DNA from: Diplosphaera chodatii
Taxonomy: Eukaryota > Chlorophyta > Trebouxiophyceae > Prasiolales > Stichococcaceae
DNA: 64,000 nt
Direction: 5' to 3'
Assembly: GCA_032358165.1 (NCBI GenBank)
Contig: JAALGY010000015.1
Coordinates: forward strand, 2,604,001-2,668,000
The notes under the pieces are model-generated. The model saw nothing but the letters and a program-made list of their open reading frames with translations, was not told the origin of the DNA and made no database searches. Shown here piece after piece: positions 47,401-59,131 of this stretch (within the stretch, counting starts at the first letter, position 1; each line of letters opens with the position of its first letter). A program made the translations under genes and the position numbers.

Positions 47401-48738
47401 GCCCACCAGCGGTCGCCGCCACCGTCGATAGTGCCCCGCCCATCAATGATCACATCCCTGGAGATCAGTATCGTCTCGTGACTGCTGATTTACACTCGTG
47501 TGGAGGCCACAGGAGATGGCCATGTATGAGTGAAGTCAGACACCGGTATCACACATGAATGCTGGCGTGGGGCATAAATGCTGAAGCTCCACCTGCACCC
47601 GTCGCAGTCAAAGTGGGCACGGTACTTCAGCAGGCTGCCGGAATCCTGGCCGCGTCCGTAGGTGGGCAGCACCTCCGCCACCCACAGCTGGTAGAAGTCG
47701 GCACCCGCTGCATTGAAGACCAGTGAGGCGCCCTTCTCCACCTGCGGACGGTGAGCGAGGTGCACATGTCAGTACTGTACAGTTGCCATGCACTGCTCAA
47801 ACTGACAGGTGTAGTTGTCGGCCGCACAACAACGCTAAGGTCCCCTGCTATGTGCCTTGGACGTCTGTATCATCGACGGCTCCATCGAGCCTGACGCTCG
47901 CTGTATGATGCAAGCGTCATGGACTCTGACGCCCGACCAGCTGGTCACCCACCGTGATGCGGGTGTTGTTGGGGATGCTGAGGGGCAGCGAGGTGTACGC
48001 GCCGCCGGTGATGACGACGTGCAGCTGCCCCGCCGCCCGCACCGCCAGCTGCTCCTGGGTGTCCGAATGAACACAGAGCACTTGGTCCATTGCAATTTGC
48101 TGGCTCCATCGAAGTTTCAATGTTGTGCACCGGGATGCATAACCATGGAGGTGTTGGTCCAAACATGGGGTGTGCTGGGAAAACGGATGCATACCTGAGT
48201 GGGGTACAGCAGCAGCCGGTGCAGGGCTGACGCCTCTGGTGTGTGCTTGCCGATACTGTGTGAACAGGGAGAAGTCAGCACAGCCGCCGAAGTGCAGGCT
48301 ATCCAAATGCTGGCATATTGTTTTGAGACCATGGCAATATCAGCTGCACAGCGTCCTTGATCAGCATTGCATGCTACTCTGCAGCCTACGCAGTGCACCT
48401 GATGGTGCACGTTTCACCGCCCTGCCGATTCTCGCGGCACTCCAGCCCCTTCTCCTTGGCCACCGGCTGCTGCTCCGGCACATCCTCGCCCGTGATCTTC
48501 CCCTGCACAGTCTGTATACTGCTCATGACTTCCACATGCGGCGCTTCCCCAGCAGCGTTTATGCGTGGATATGATGGTGGCCTGCCATTGCGCAACAATC
48601 TATTACAGCAGACAAAGAGGATTGCGGCGATCTGACCACCTTGATCCAGTCGAGCCAGTCGCCGATGTCGCGGGCATGGCCGTCGCGTCCGTATGCGAGC
48701 AGCACAATTGCCACAAGCAGCAGCCCGCTCGGCCGCAT
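44413..48738 (-). CDS. GH28 polygalacturonase-like membrane protein lacking catalytic motifs
   Basis: Fifteen exons join in phase to 631 aa (minus): 48738-48640, 48511-48411, 48255-48195, 48054-47953, 47741-47599, 47457-47341, 47148-47041, 46863-46757, 46600-46460, 46195-46017, 45871-45789, 45613-45498, 45350-45223, 44988-44923, 44757-44413. It begins with a signal peptide (MRPSGLLLVAIVLLAYG). A beta-helix region follows: DVIIDGRGTIDGGGDRWW, RPAMLGFRSCADVAISGVTV, VVNSPWWTLHPFNC, then SSRDVHIKRTSIST. A transmembrane helix (MVLWGLAVLAAFVVVAALVA) near residue 460, basic residues, and a tail of about 145 aa end the protein, so it is a type I membrane protein. The enzyme motifs are altered: NTD is NAH, GDD is GGDC, GHG is PQG and RIK is LLE. 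It probably binds rather than cuts pectin-like polysaccharide; this is inferred. Confidence 0.85.
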
Positions 48739-49322
48739 CAAGCTAGCTGACTTCTGTCATGTCATGGGGAGTCATCATACAGCTGACTATCGTCAAGCTG
48801 TCGTGCGCCGTGCATGTGCCTCAACCGGCGTGTTGGAAGATGTGTGTACGCGCCGATGGACCACGCAGCTATCAGCGGTGTAATGAAAAATGATGATCTA
48901 GCGTCTCAGTGTCTCTGATGCGACTGCATGCATGTGCCAAGTATTGCACTACAGCATGTGCCCTTGGGATTTGGACTGCCAATTGCATCCAATGTATTGC
49001 ATGCGGTTGTGTCCTGCCTTCGTCGACCGACTGCTTGCGTCGAGTGCTGTGCGCAGACACGAATGAGGAGCTGGGACTTCCCTTTGCAACCTGCATTCTG
49101 CCCATGCTGAGTCAACATGCTGCCTGACTCCAGCTGGCAAATGTCGTGCCAGATGCAAACATGGGGTGCACTCACTGGCAGTTTGCGTATGTGACACAGA
49201 CCAACACGTTGCACCACGCATTCCTCGATTGCGACTGCATATCATTCGCGACACTCGATCTGCGGTCCAACTACAGAGAAATGCCGTAATTAGATGCCAG
49301 CCAACGCGGCGCAGAGAACAAG
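48739..49322. promoter_or_regulatory. Bidirectional promoter region, GH28-like gene / F-box copy 1
   Basis: 584 bp between divergent ATGs at 48738 (minus) and 49323 (plus); no supported exon. Confidence 0.45.
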
Positions 49323-52300
49323 ATGTCAGTGGTATCACTACCTGCCGAGATCCTGCAGCATATCTTCGGCTTCCTGCAAGACCCCGACGATATTGCGAGC
49401 TGCCACCTAGTTCATACGACGTATGTGCGCGTTGTCCCATCTGCAAGTTCCTTCATCAACTACGCAGCAAGCTGTTGCTCATCTGCAGCCGCTATCAAGA
49501 TGGCGGTCCAGGGATGCCGATCCTTGTTGAATCACATTGACTCGATGATGCCGTGCAGGTTCTGCGCAGCAGCAAGGGCCAGGCTCACCAATGCAGAGCC
49601 GTCACACCCAGGCTTTGTTGAGCTGGCGCAGCAGCACCAGTACCCACTGCGCCGCCTCAGTACCCTTGAGATGCCGTTCTGCGAGCTGGACTCCTACCTT
49701 GCAAAGGTGCCACGCTGTGACGGCATGCGGTTTCGCACTTGGCAGATGAGCAGCTGCAGTCTGCAGTGCACAAGATCGCCCAGTGGTGTTGCAGATGCCA
49801 AACGCATCGGAGTGTATAGTTTGAATGAGTGCAACATGTCAGCAGGCTCCCAGCAGCCTGACAGCTTTGGACATTGTATGGCGGACGCTGGCGAAACAGC
49901 CCCAATATTATGGCCAGAGAGCGTGTGATCTGCCCCTGGCCGCCGTGCTCCAGGGCATCTGTAGCTTGCGCCAACTGTCCTGCCCAGTACGCACACGCAG
50001 CTCTTATATCACATGCACCGCATGTCCATTTGCCCTGTATGACAATGTTGCGGGTGCCAGCAATGCCTGTGACGGAGATCTCGCCACGGACATGAAAACA
50101 TCAAAGTGGAAGCATGTCGTGCTGTATGCTTGCAGCTGAAGTTCTACCTGTGCAACATTAGCGGCTTCTTCGCTTACAGGTGGAGGAGGGTACCCTCGAG
50201 TTCTTGCAGCCGCACCATGCTGGCCTCACTGCGCTGTCTCTTCATCTGCGTTACGACGCTCATGATTATCAGGTGAGTGCTGCTGTCTGCCGCCGCACGA
50301 TATTTTCAGGACGCAAATCGCAGGTTTCCATACTGGCTGCAGACGGCAAAATACACAAGGCTCATCAGGAACTCGGCGCAGAAAGCCATGCCATGCCTGC
50401 AGGGTCTCAGACATCTGACGAACCTGGCACGTTTGCAACGTACAACGATGAGGACTGGCAGCCGGAGAGTGCGCGTACAAATGTGATCACAATGCTGACG
50501 AGTCTGCAGTATCTGCGGCTTCCGGCGTTATTCGATGCATCGCCCCTCTCGGCGCTCAGGTGGGAGACAAACGAGGTGGACCAAGCAGCATGTCTCAGAC
50601 CTTTCGGAAGGCCCCTTCACGAGTGCACATGCTGTGTCCAGCCATCTGACGGCCTTCGGCTTGGGCATTGACGAACACGACAGCTGCGGTCTCGATGAAG
50701 AGGTTTTGGCACTGGTAGAGGCGCTCCCACAGCTTAGGGCGCTGGACCTCTATCATTGCGGGTGTTCGGTGACCGACGCAGGTTTGCTTGGCAGTACACA
50801 CGCATGATCGTTGATGCAGCCGGTTGTCAGCTGCGGCACCACAGAGAAGTACGTCAGTTTCCGAACACTGGACAATGCTGCAGAGATAGCCTAACCATGC
50901 TGCCATGTAAAGCATCGTTACTCATCTGCTGCATGTGCATATCGATCAGGGCTTTGCCACTTGTCGAAGCTTCACAAGCTGCAATACCTGTGTGTGGGTT
51001 GGTATTGCTTTGAGGGGTGCACATCCAGCGGCCTATCTGCAGCTCTTGCCACTTTGACAGGTGCTCATGCAGTTGATGTCTACTGGTAGTCGTTCGATTT
51101 GTGTGACTGTTGCCTGCCAGCGGTGTCAGCAGTTCTGTCCCGTCTGTTCTGGGTCTGCCCGCAATCTACAGTGTTCCGATGTCATCTGTGTTGCAGGCCT
51201 GGTAGCGCTGGACCTGCAAGGCTTTGGCCTGGATGATTCGGACGAACGTATGTTGGCTACTATTGCGCAGCTTAAACATCTGACAAGTCTTGCTGCTCAT
51301 ATAGCAATGACCAGTGGCAGCACAAGGTGCGGATGCAGTGCTCAGATGTTTTTGTACGCTGTACGAGGAGAGCACTAGTGCGACTGTGCCCGACAGCCTA
51401 GTGTTGCAGCCGGGCTGTCAGTATCTTGTCTTGTTGGCATCAGTTGTGCCTGTCCAAGATACAGGCGCATACAAATATGCAGAGTCACGCCAGCTGACCA
51501 GATCCTGCTGCACTGTGCAGCGCCATTGGCGATGTGCTGGCGGCTTTGGGTCCTCGGTTGCGGCGGCTGTGCATCCATCCTGAAGCTGCCCAGCAGGACG
51601 ACGACAGCTACCATAGCCTGCTGCCCGTGACCCTCATGCACTGTCCACTGTTGGACCACCTGGATGCAAAAGACCTGTGGCTGGACGACACTGCAGCGGT
51701 GCATTCTCCCCCGCTTTTTAGCCACGCTCTTGCCATACCACAACTTGCCTTGACGCTCTGCTCCACTGTCGTCAGGGTCGGGCCACGCAGGTGTGGTGCA
51801 GTCTTTGGAAACTGATGATGAGCCTGCCCAAGGTGCAGGACCTGACGCATGCGCCAACAATACGCTGCAGCCAGCTGTCCCTAAGCTGCAGCATACAGGT
51901 GTGCTTCTGTCCTCACCAGTCGAAAGTTGTTGTTTCATGCACAATGTGCATGAGTGCAACCTTTTGACATGCACACACCCGCTGCTCCTGAAGAAGGCAT
52001 CCTCACCTGCTGTGCAGGCCGGTGTGGCTCTGTCTCGTATTCAGGGGCTGCGCCGTTTGCAGCTTCACTTGGGCCGAGCACTCACAATAGAGGACCGCAG
52101 GCTGGCAGCGATTGTCAAAGGTAGGTTCAGGCCTCCTGCACTTCAGCACAATGCTGTCCCTTACGGGTATCGACAGCGCACTGTCTGTGGTTCAATTGCG
52201 CATGCATAGCTGTTGCATATGCAGCTCTCCAATGCCTTGAGCACCTGGAAGGTCTCAGCATCGAGACGGCTGATGCAATGAGCGGCCCACTGCGCAGTGT

Positions 52301-53419
52301 GCTCGAGGTACGTGAAGTTGTTCAGTAGCACTGTGTCACATGATCGGTCGTCAGCCGTCCTTGCTGTGCTGCTGGTGCAACACAGCACAACTGACCTGGT
52401 TGGTGATTGTATGCCAGTGTTCCTGCAGGCATTGGCTCCCTGCAGCAGGCTGACATTGCTGCAGGTCGCAGGCCCATGGCACCACTTCCCTGGAGAAGCC
52501 AAACCAGATGTGATCCTGGCTGCTGATGCGCTGTATATACTGCGCTGTGGTGGACACTGCAATGTCCGAGCTTGCACATCTACTGCCATGCTTGACATGC
52601 TGCTGCACGTTGCTCGTTGTGCAGATCCTCTGGCAGTCGACAGAAGTGCTGATGATGCGCACCCTGTGTCAGCATCCCTCAAATTCAATCAGGTTGCCCT
52701 TTTCATGAGGCCAGGGAATCGGCGTCATGCACATGAGGGCGCTGGCGGCGCTGTCGCACCTGACGGGGCTGAACCTGCAGCATATGGACTGGGCGGATGA
52801 GTGTCTTGAGCTGGGGCTGGGGTGGCTGGTGGCTCGCCTGCCTCGCCTGCGCGTCCTCAACGCAAAAGGCCGTGTGCTGGTACACCCATACTGCCAGGCC
52901 GACCATACATTCGAGTCAGGCCCCCTTGTATTGCAACCTCTTAAGCAAGGGTGCTGCTACACATGTGTTCTGATCATGTTGGCCAGCGTGGCAAAGTGGA
53001 TACTGCTGGCATTGCTGGTGATTTCAACCACCAGGTAGCAGTCGTGCGGCTGCCCTTGTGCACAGCCGTGGGGCACAGATAGGCATATGCTGTCCTCATC
53101 ATATTCCAAGTCGCAGTCGCAACTTTGCTTGCACCCTAATGGACTGACAGCTTGATGCTCTTCGTGTGTACATGGTGTGCAGCTGCAGCATCATGCAGTC
53201 GGCTACATATCCATAGACGGCGGGGACACCCTCACCAGCGGAACATCGGAAGACCATGACATTGGGGCACCTCGCAACTGCTATGAGCTGCGGGATCTGC
53301 CAGGACGCCGCCTGCGGCGGTGGCCGCGGCGTGCCACGCCAGTCGCAGCTTCACATGACCGTGTAGGGCTCTCGTGGCCTGTGCTGGAGGAGCACTGCTG
53401 GCCATGGGAGGCGAACTGA
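49323..53419 (+). CDS. F-box/LRR protein, tandem copy 1, frameshifted in exon 5
   Basis: Predicted SCF ubiquitin-ligase substrate adaptor. Fifteen exons: 49323-49420, 49559-49706, 49846-49986, 50180-50272, 50403-50559, 50642-50781, 50950-51060, 51197-51326, 51521-51698, 51791-51898, 52018-52120, 52225-52307, 52429-52464, 52715-52879, 53183-53419. The F-box is at the N-terminus (SLPAEILQHIFGFLQDPDD). Leucine-rich segments follow, for example LVEALPQLRALDL and LSHLTGLNLQHMDW. Exon lengths match copy 2 in exons 2, 3, 4, 6, 13 and 14. Exon 5 is 157 nt against 161 in copy 2: its first part (GLRHLTNLARLQ) and second part (NVITMLTSLQYLRL) are in different frames, so the product would truncate near residue 190. 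Either a young pseudogene or an assembly error. The substrate is unknown. Confidence 0.75.
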
Positions 53420-54453
53420 GCGGCATTGGTGTGCAGCAAGCCCAGGTGCTTCCTGACTGGAGGGCAAGCTCATGCCGTGCTTCTGTAACAGGCGTGTCAG
53501 GAGTGAGAATGACGAATCCACAACGCCTCTGCATTTTCCTTGTTTGTGGTTTGGGTTGAATCTATTGGCGTGGTGGACTGGACAGCAGACCCTGGTCTGG
53601 TGGATGACGTGAGGTGCAATGCCGGCAAGGGCACATGCAACAGGAGATGGCACTGGTTGCCACGCACTGCGATGTCGACGACGCCAATGTCAGCCGGTGT
53701 ATTGTGTCAGGTTGCCATTGGGTAGCTGGTATGCAATATCCTTGCTCGGGAACTCCAGGGCAGCATCATGTAATCGCTGCGTCTGCCACTCTTTGATTGA
53801 GCACATTCTTTCTATCCAAGTGGTGGTCACGCATGCCCTGAAGCCAGCATGAAGCAAGGCACGGCCTGCCAGAAGTTGTTTTTGTTCTGGATCGCTACAG
53901 CAGGCAACTGAAAATGGTTGTTTGAAACATTTCCATAATAAACGGCGGCATTCTCCATATACCCCGTGGCAGGCTTCCTCGGCCCCTGCGAGTGCACGCC
54001 TTGTCAGTGCTTACCGTGTCAAGCAGCACCATGCATGGGACCGTGCACATCTGGCTTCAGATGCATGAGGCAAGACAGCGGTGCGTGATAAGCTACTGCT
54101 TCCGGCATTTGTGTACATACAGGAGTGCAGGCTGCAGCTGCGCCAGTGTGCTTGCAGCAGTGCGTGCAACACATTGGTGCCTGCAATAATCGAGGAGCGG
54201 CGACTGAAGGCATTGCTGCAAGGTGAAACGCAGCATGATGCTTTCTTCATTCGGAGCAACTTCCGCGCGTGAGCATCTGTTGTCAGATTTATTGCACAGT
54301 GCAGCATTTTCATCAACATGAGCCCTGAATGCAGACATGAGTGCAGATCGACACAGGGCACCACGCTGCATCAACATGCCTCCTGCGGTTGCTGTTACAC
54401 ATACATGGCGTTCACTGTGCAGAAACTGCACTCACGCTTCTAGACCGGGAACC
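53420..54453. other. Intergenic between F-box copies 1 and 2
   Basis: About 1 kb with the copy 1 3' UTR and copy 2 promoter. TGTAA motifs occur at 53484-53488 and 53769-53773. No supported exon. Confidence 0.45.
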
Positions 54454-57400
54454 ATGGCTTTGGTCACTGGGCAGAACGGCGCAGACTGTGTCATGTCCAT
54501 CGCGGCACTGCCTCCCGAGATGCTGCAGCATATTTTCGGCTTTCTACAAGACCCAGATGACCTTGCGAGTTGCCATATGGTGGACACGAGGTCAGTGCGC
54601 TCTGATCTGCAAACACTTCGTTTACCGCCAGTGAGTGATTGTGTCTTGCTGCAACACTCAACATGTTGTTTCAGGGTGCTCACGGTCCAGCAACCCTCTC
54701 ACAACACCTATATGGTGCCTTGGTGCAGGTTTTGCACAGCAGCAAGGGCTGCGCTGCACAATACCGCGCCGCAAAACCCTGACTTCATCGAGCTCGCGCT
54801 CCGGCACCGCTACCCGCTGCGCCACCTCAGCACCACTGATCTGCCCTTCTGCGAGCTGGGTGCATACCTTGCGAAGGTGTGGGGTGATGTGGTTCGACCA
54901 TCCAAATGAGCAGAGTAAGCTCATGAGCAGTGGCAGCTGCACTTTTCGATATCGGCGCCGAAAGACCCAGATCTGCCTCACACTTTGTGCATGGCCAAAG
55001 GCTAGAGCACACACGAGGTGCCAACACTTGCGCAGGCGCCCAGCAGTTTGACATCTTTGGAGATTGGCCAGCGGACGCTGTACCAACAGCAGGGGGACGG
55101 GTGTAACCGGGCACGCATGCTGTGCATGGCCGATGTGCTACAGGGCATCAGCAGCCTACGCAAGTTGTCCTGCCCGGTGCGCACGTCAAGCCTCTCACTT
55201 ACATCTTCCACATTGCCTGTTGTTTACGCGGCAGTGGGGGTGACCCCGCTGCCCAGCATTTGATTCCAATAACCTGCAACATTCTTGCTGCGAAGGACTG
55301 CGCACAAGCTCCCTTGCACAGGTGCTGGGCGGGAACCTCGACTTTTTGCACCCGCACCTGGCTGGCCTGCACACGCTGTCCCTTGGCTGCTGCCGGTACA
55401 CGCACGACTACCAGGTGCTTAGTGCAACGTTTCAACTTGCAGTGCAATCAAGGATGCATATCGCACCTCCCCAGTGCCTTGGTCGGGACATAAATGCAAC
55501 ACAAAATCCACACCTAGCTCGACGAACAGGGACACAGCATGAATGCAGGGGCTTTTGAACCTGACGAGCCTGACGCGTCTCGCATTCACCACCAGCTTCC
55601 GGTCTGCGTTGGTGCACCCCCAGCTGCTGAACGTGATTGCAGAGCTGACAACTCTGCAATCCCTGCGCCTCCATGCGCTGGCCAATGCATCACCCCTTTC
55701 AGTGCTCGGGTACAGTGTGACTGGTTGCGATCCAGAAGGCCTTTCATCGATGTCAAGTGGAGGAACACGCACAAGTCTCACTGCACCACCAACATGCATA
55801 TGTGCATTGCACAGCCACCTGACCGCGCTCAGAATGGGCGTGAGGAGGATGGGGTGCTGCGATCGCGATGAGGACATACAGACACTGGTTGAGGCGCTGC
55901 CGCAGCTGCGGGCCCTGGACCTACTTGGATTTGGCAAATCGGCAACCGAAGCAGGTGCATATTGCAGAGCGTGCGCGATGCAAGCCTTGCCAGTTTGACG
56001 GATCTGGTGGTCATGTTTTGCCACCATCTTGGCCGGGCCACTATATGTAGCATATCGAAGAGCCTGCTGTGGCAGCCTGGGCGATGCTGGTCATGATGGC
56101 TTTTTGATGTGCAGGGTATCGTCAACTGGCAAAGCTCAGCAAGCTGCAGCATTTAGGGCTTGAAGATGCCTTTTCAGATGACGCGCTATACAGCTCGGAT
56201 GCAGGTGTTGCTACCATGACAGGTGACATGGCCCAAGGCGTGTTGCAGGCTCAGCACAATGGCTCGTCACCATTGTGCTACATCATCGGGCTAGGTGTAC
56301 ATGCATCCGTGCCAACTCGATTTTCTTCTACAATCTGCTTCAACAACACGCGTGGCATGTCCCTTGCTGCAGGCCTGGAAGCACTTGGTATTTGGCGCGG
56401 CGCCTTGTCTGGACAGGCGTTGGCTGGCTTCACCCGGCTGACCAAGCTGACCAATCTACACCTTAATCTATCGAGAGCGCATCACGATGTGTCAGACACC
56501 ACCAGGACTGCAAGGTGCAGATACAAGGCTGCATAGCCCCGTGGCTGCTGATTTCATGTCCAGCGCAACCAAAAGTTTTGTGGATGCGAGCACAGAGATG
56601 CACCCACCCTGCCCACATGCTGGGTTCTGTCCTCCTTGCATCATGCTTGTTCATAGACGGCCTCCCTGTATTTGTCAGCATGCAAAGGGCCAGCCAACTG
56701 AGCATGTCTGTGTGTATGTACTCTGCAGCGCCATCGATGTGTTGCTGGCAGCAGTGGGTCCCTGCCTGCAGCGTTTGCAAATCTATAACATGGACTGCAG
56801 CGGGCAGAACAACGTGCTGCCCTCCTCATTGGCGCATTGTACGCTGCTAACACACCTAGAGGCATCCGTGCCGAGGCCAAGAAACCCTCAAACGGTACAG
56901 TTCCTTGCACGGCAAAACAGCATGCAGTAACACCGACATGTCCTCACGTCTTCCTGTTGCCTGCATTCGGCATGCAAAGCTGAAATCAACCATAACTGCA
57001 GGTGTCACCCCCTGAGGACGTCAGCCAGACCAATGGTACTCCATTCTGGGAAGCAAACCCTGTGCCGCTGACATCCTGCAGCCAGCTGGACGTGCGTTGC
57101 TGCCTTCCCGAGGTATGCTAGCTGGTATGCATGCAGTACACATGGTCGTCTTGTTGGTGGGCCCAACCGATGCAAGGTCACCTAAAATGCACCTTGTGCA
57201 TGCCTGCCATTATCACTCGGATGATGCTCCCTGCTGAGTTTGATTCGAGCAATGGCTGGTGTGCAGGCACTGTTGGCAACTCCACAGTTTGTACAGCTGC
57301 GGCGCCTGAGCCTTCAGCTGGCTCCAGTGCCAGTCGATGACTACGGTGTAACACAAGTCCTAACAAGTATGCGGCACCTGCGGATGTTGGGCCTGGCCAT

Positions 57401-58493
57401 CATGGACCGGTCTCCTGCTGATGGGGGCCTGCCTGAAAGGCTGCATGTTGTACATACCTGCTGGATGCATGCGGACCCCAGCAGTCTCACACATGCAGGT
57501 TTGCGATGCCTGGTGCACCTCGAGCGTCTCAGTGTAAAGAGAGACACGACATGGACAAGTGGCCCACTACTCAGCATGCTTGAGGTTTGTGTGTTTTGCA
57601 TGTTGCAAGCTGTCGGATTGCCGGCCGCACGCTGTGCTGCTGCTGAAGTGTATGGCTGAGCTAGCATGTGAACTTTGCGCCGATGCTGTTGCAGGCGCTA
57701 GCTTCCTGCAGCAGGCTGGAATGGCTGCAAGTGGCTGATGAGCAAAATTATGCATGGCATCAGGAACCCCTGGTACTCAGCATGATGCGCACCTGCAATC
57801 CTGACTCATCATGCACGAGGTTGCACGTTGTCCTGCGCCATTCTGTGATCTGTTACATGGCTGCAATGACCAGGTGTTTAGCATGGATCACCTGAGGGCG
57901 CTGACAAAGCTGACCAGACTGGCGGTGCTGAACCTGTACCACGTGCCTTGGGCGGAGGACACCTTTTGCACGGGGCTGATGTTGCTGGCGGCTGCCCTGC
58001 CTCGGTTGCGGGTCCTCAACGCACCAAATGACGTGCTGGTGTGTATGTTTCCAGCCATCGATTTGGTTGGTGCACCTATCATCGTATGCAGAGACCCCTC
58101 AGAGGTTGCCTGGCTATACTCAGCCGAGTGAAAGTGTTGGCATCAGCAGGGGTGCACGATCTTTACCTGCCAGTGCATTCCATATACCCTTTGCATTGCA
58201 CTTGACAGGACCACCCTGAGCGCGGTTGCAGAGATGGTATTATGTCACGTCATGATTTGAGCTGCTAGTGCGCACAGCTGTCACATGTTGACGAATGCTG
58301 TGCGCAGGTGCGGCATCGAGCACGGTCCAACATGGTACAGCTCACGGATTGCTTGTACAAGCTGCGAGACCTGCCAGGGCGCTGCCTGCGCCTGTGGCCA
58401 CGGCGTGCTGCCCTGGATGTCGAAGACCTTTTCGATCATGCACGCGGGTTGTGGCCTATGCTGGATCCGCAGCGCTGGCTGTGGAGTGAGTGA
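54454..58493 (+). CDS. F-box/LRR protein, tandem copy 2
   Basis: Intact paralogue of copy 1, 630 aa over fifteen exons in phase: 54454-54590, 54729-54876, 55036-55176, 55322-55414, 55549-55709, 55815-55954, 56115-56222, 56373-56514, 56729-56867, 57002-57112, 57267-57366, 57499-57584, 57695-57730, 57874-58038, 58308-58493. The F-box lies at residues about 17-60 (ALPPEMLQHIFGFLQDPDD, then FCTAARAAL). The rest is irregular leucine-rich repeats (LVEALPQLRALDL, FTRLTKLTNLHL, LTKLTRLAVLNLYHVPW). It ends in a short Arg/Trp-rich module also seen in copy 1 (LRDLPGRCLRLWPRRA). The start could also be the internal ATG at 54493, which aligns with the copy 1 start. F-box proteins link substrates to Skp1-Cul1; the target is unknown. 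The 36-nt exon 13 is the least secure. Confidence 0.82.
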
Positions 58494-59131
58494 GGCACAG
58501 CCTTGAGCAAGGAGGCCATGGGCTTCATGAAGTAACGAACAAGGAGCTCGGTGGTATAGTAGGTTGGCGATAGGCACGATCTATGGCAACCTGTGTAGCT
58601 CACGCGCGGCTGTGTGTCGCTCTGCATGTGCATGTGTCAAGAATGAAGGTCTGGCTTGGAAGGAAATGTCTAGATTTGATGCACACTAAGGCCATAAGTT
58701 TTGAGGCATCATGAAGAGTTTGTCAGGGCAGTGCAGAACTAACAGTTTGTAGGGTCGGCAGCCTATTGGCCAAGTCAGAGCGGTGGACGCCATACCATGT
58801 GCATGCTTGCCAAATGAGATTTATTTGCAAGTACCCGTAGTCACCATGCCAGAATGCTCTGTGCACATCAAACGCTTTGTTTCATTGTGGCAGAAGGACA
58901 CACACGCAGTCTCCTGCGCGTGCTCGGCACCCGCGGTCATCAAGTCTCAGTGTGCTGCAGCCGCCGTGCGTGAAAACGGCGGCAGGTTCAACTACGAACC
59001 GATGACTGGGTCTCTATTCGCATCCTGCTTCCATATTCGAATGTAACGCGTCACAGAGTGTGCGGTGCAGACGGTGCCATGCAGAAAAGTGCCATAGCTC
59101 GGCCGAAGCCTCCTTGGCGTCACAAACGGAC
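58494..59131. other. Intergenic between F-box copies 2 and 3
   Basis: 638 bp; copy 2 3' UTR and copy 3 promoter. No supported exon. Confidence 0.45.
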
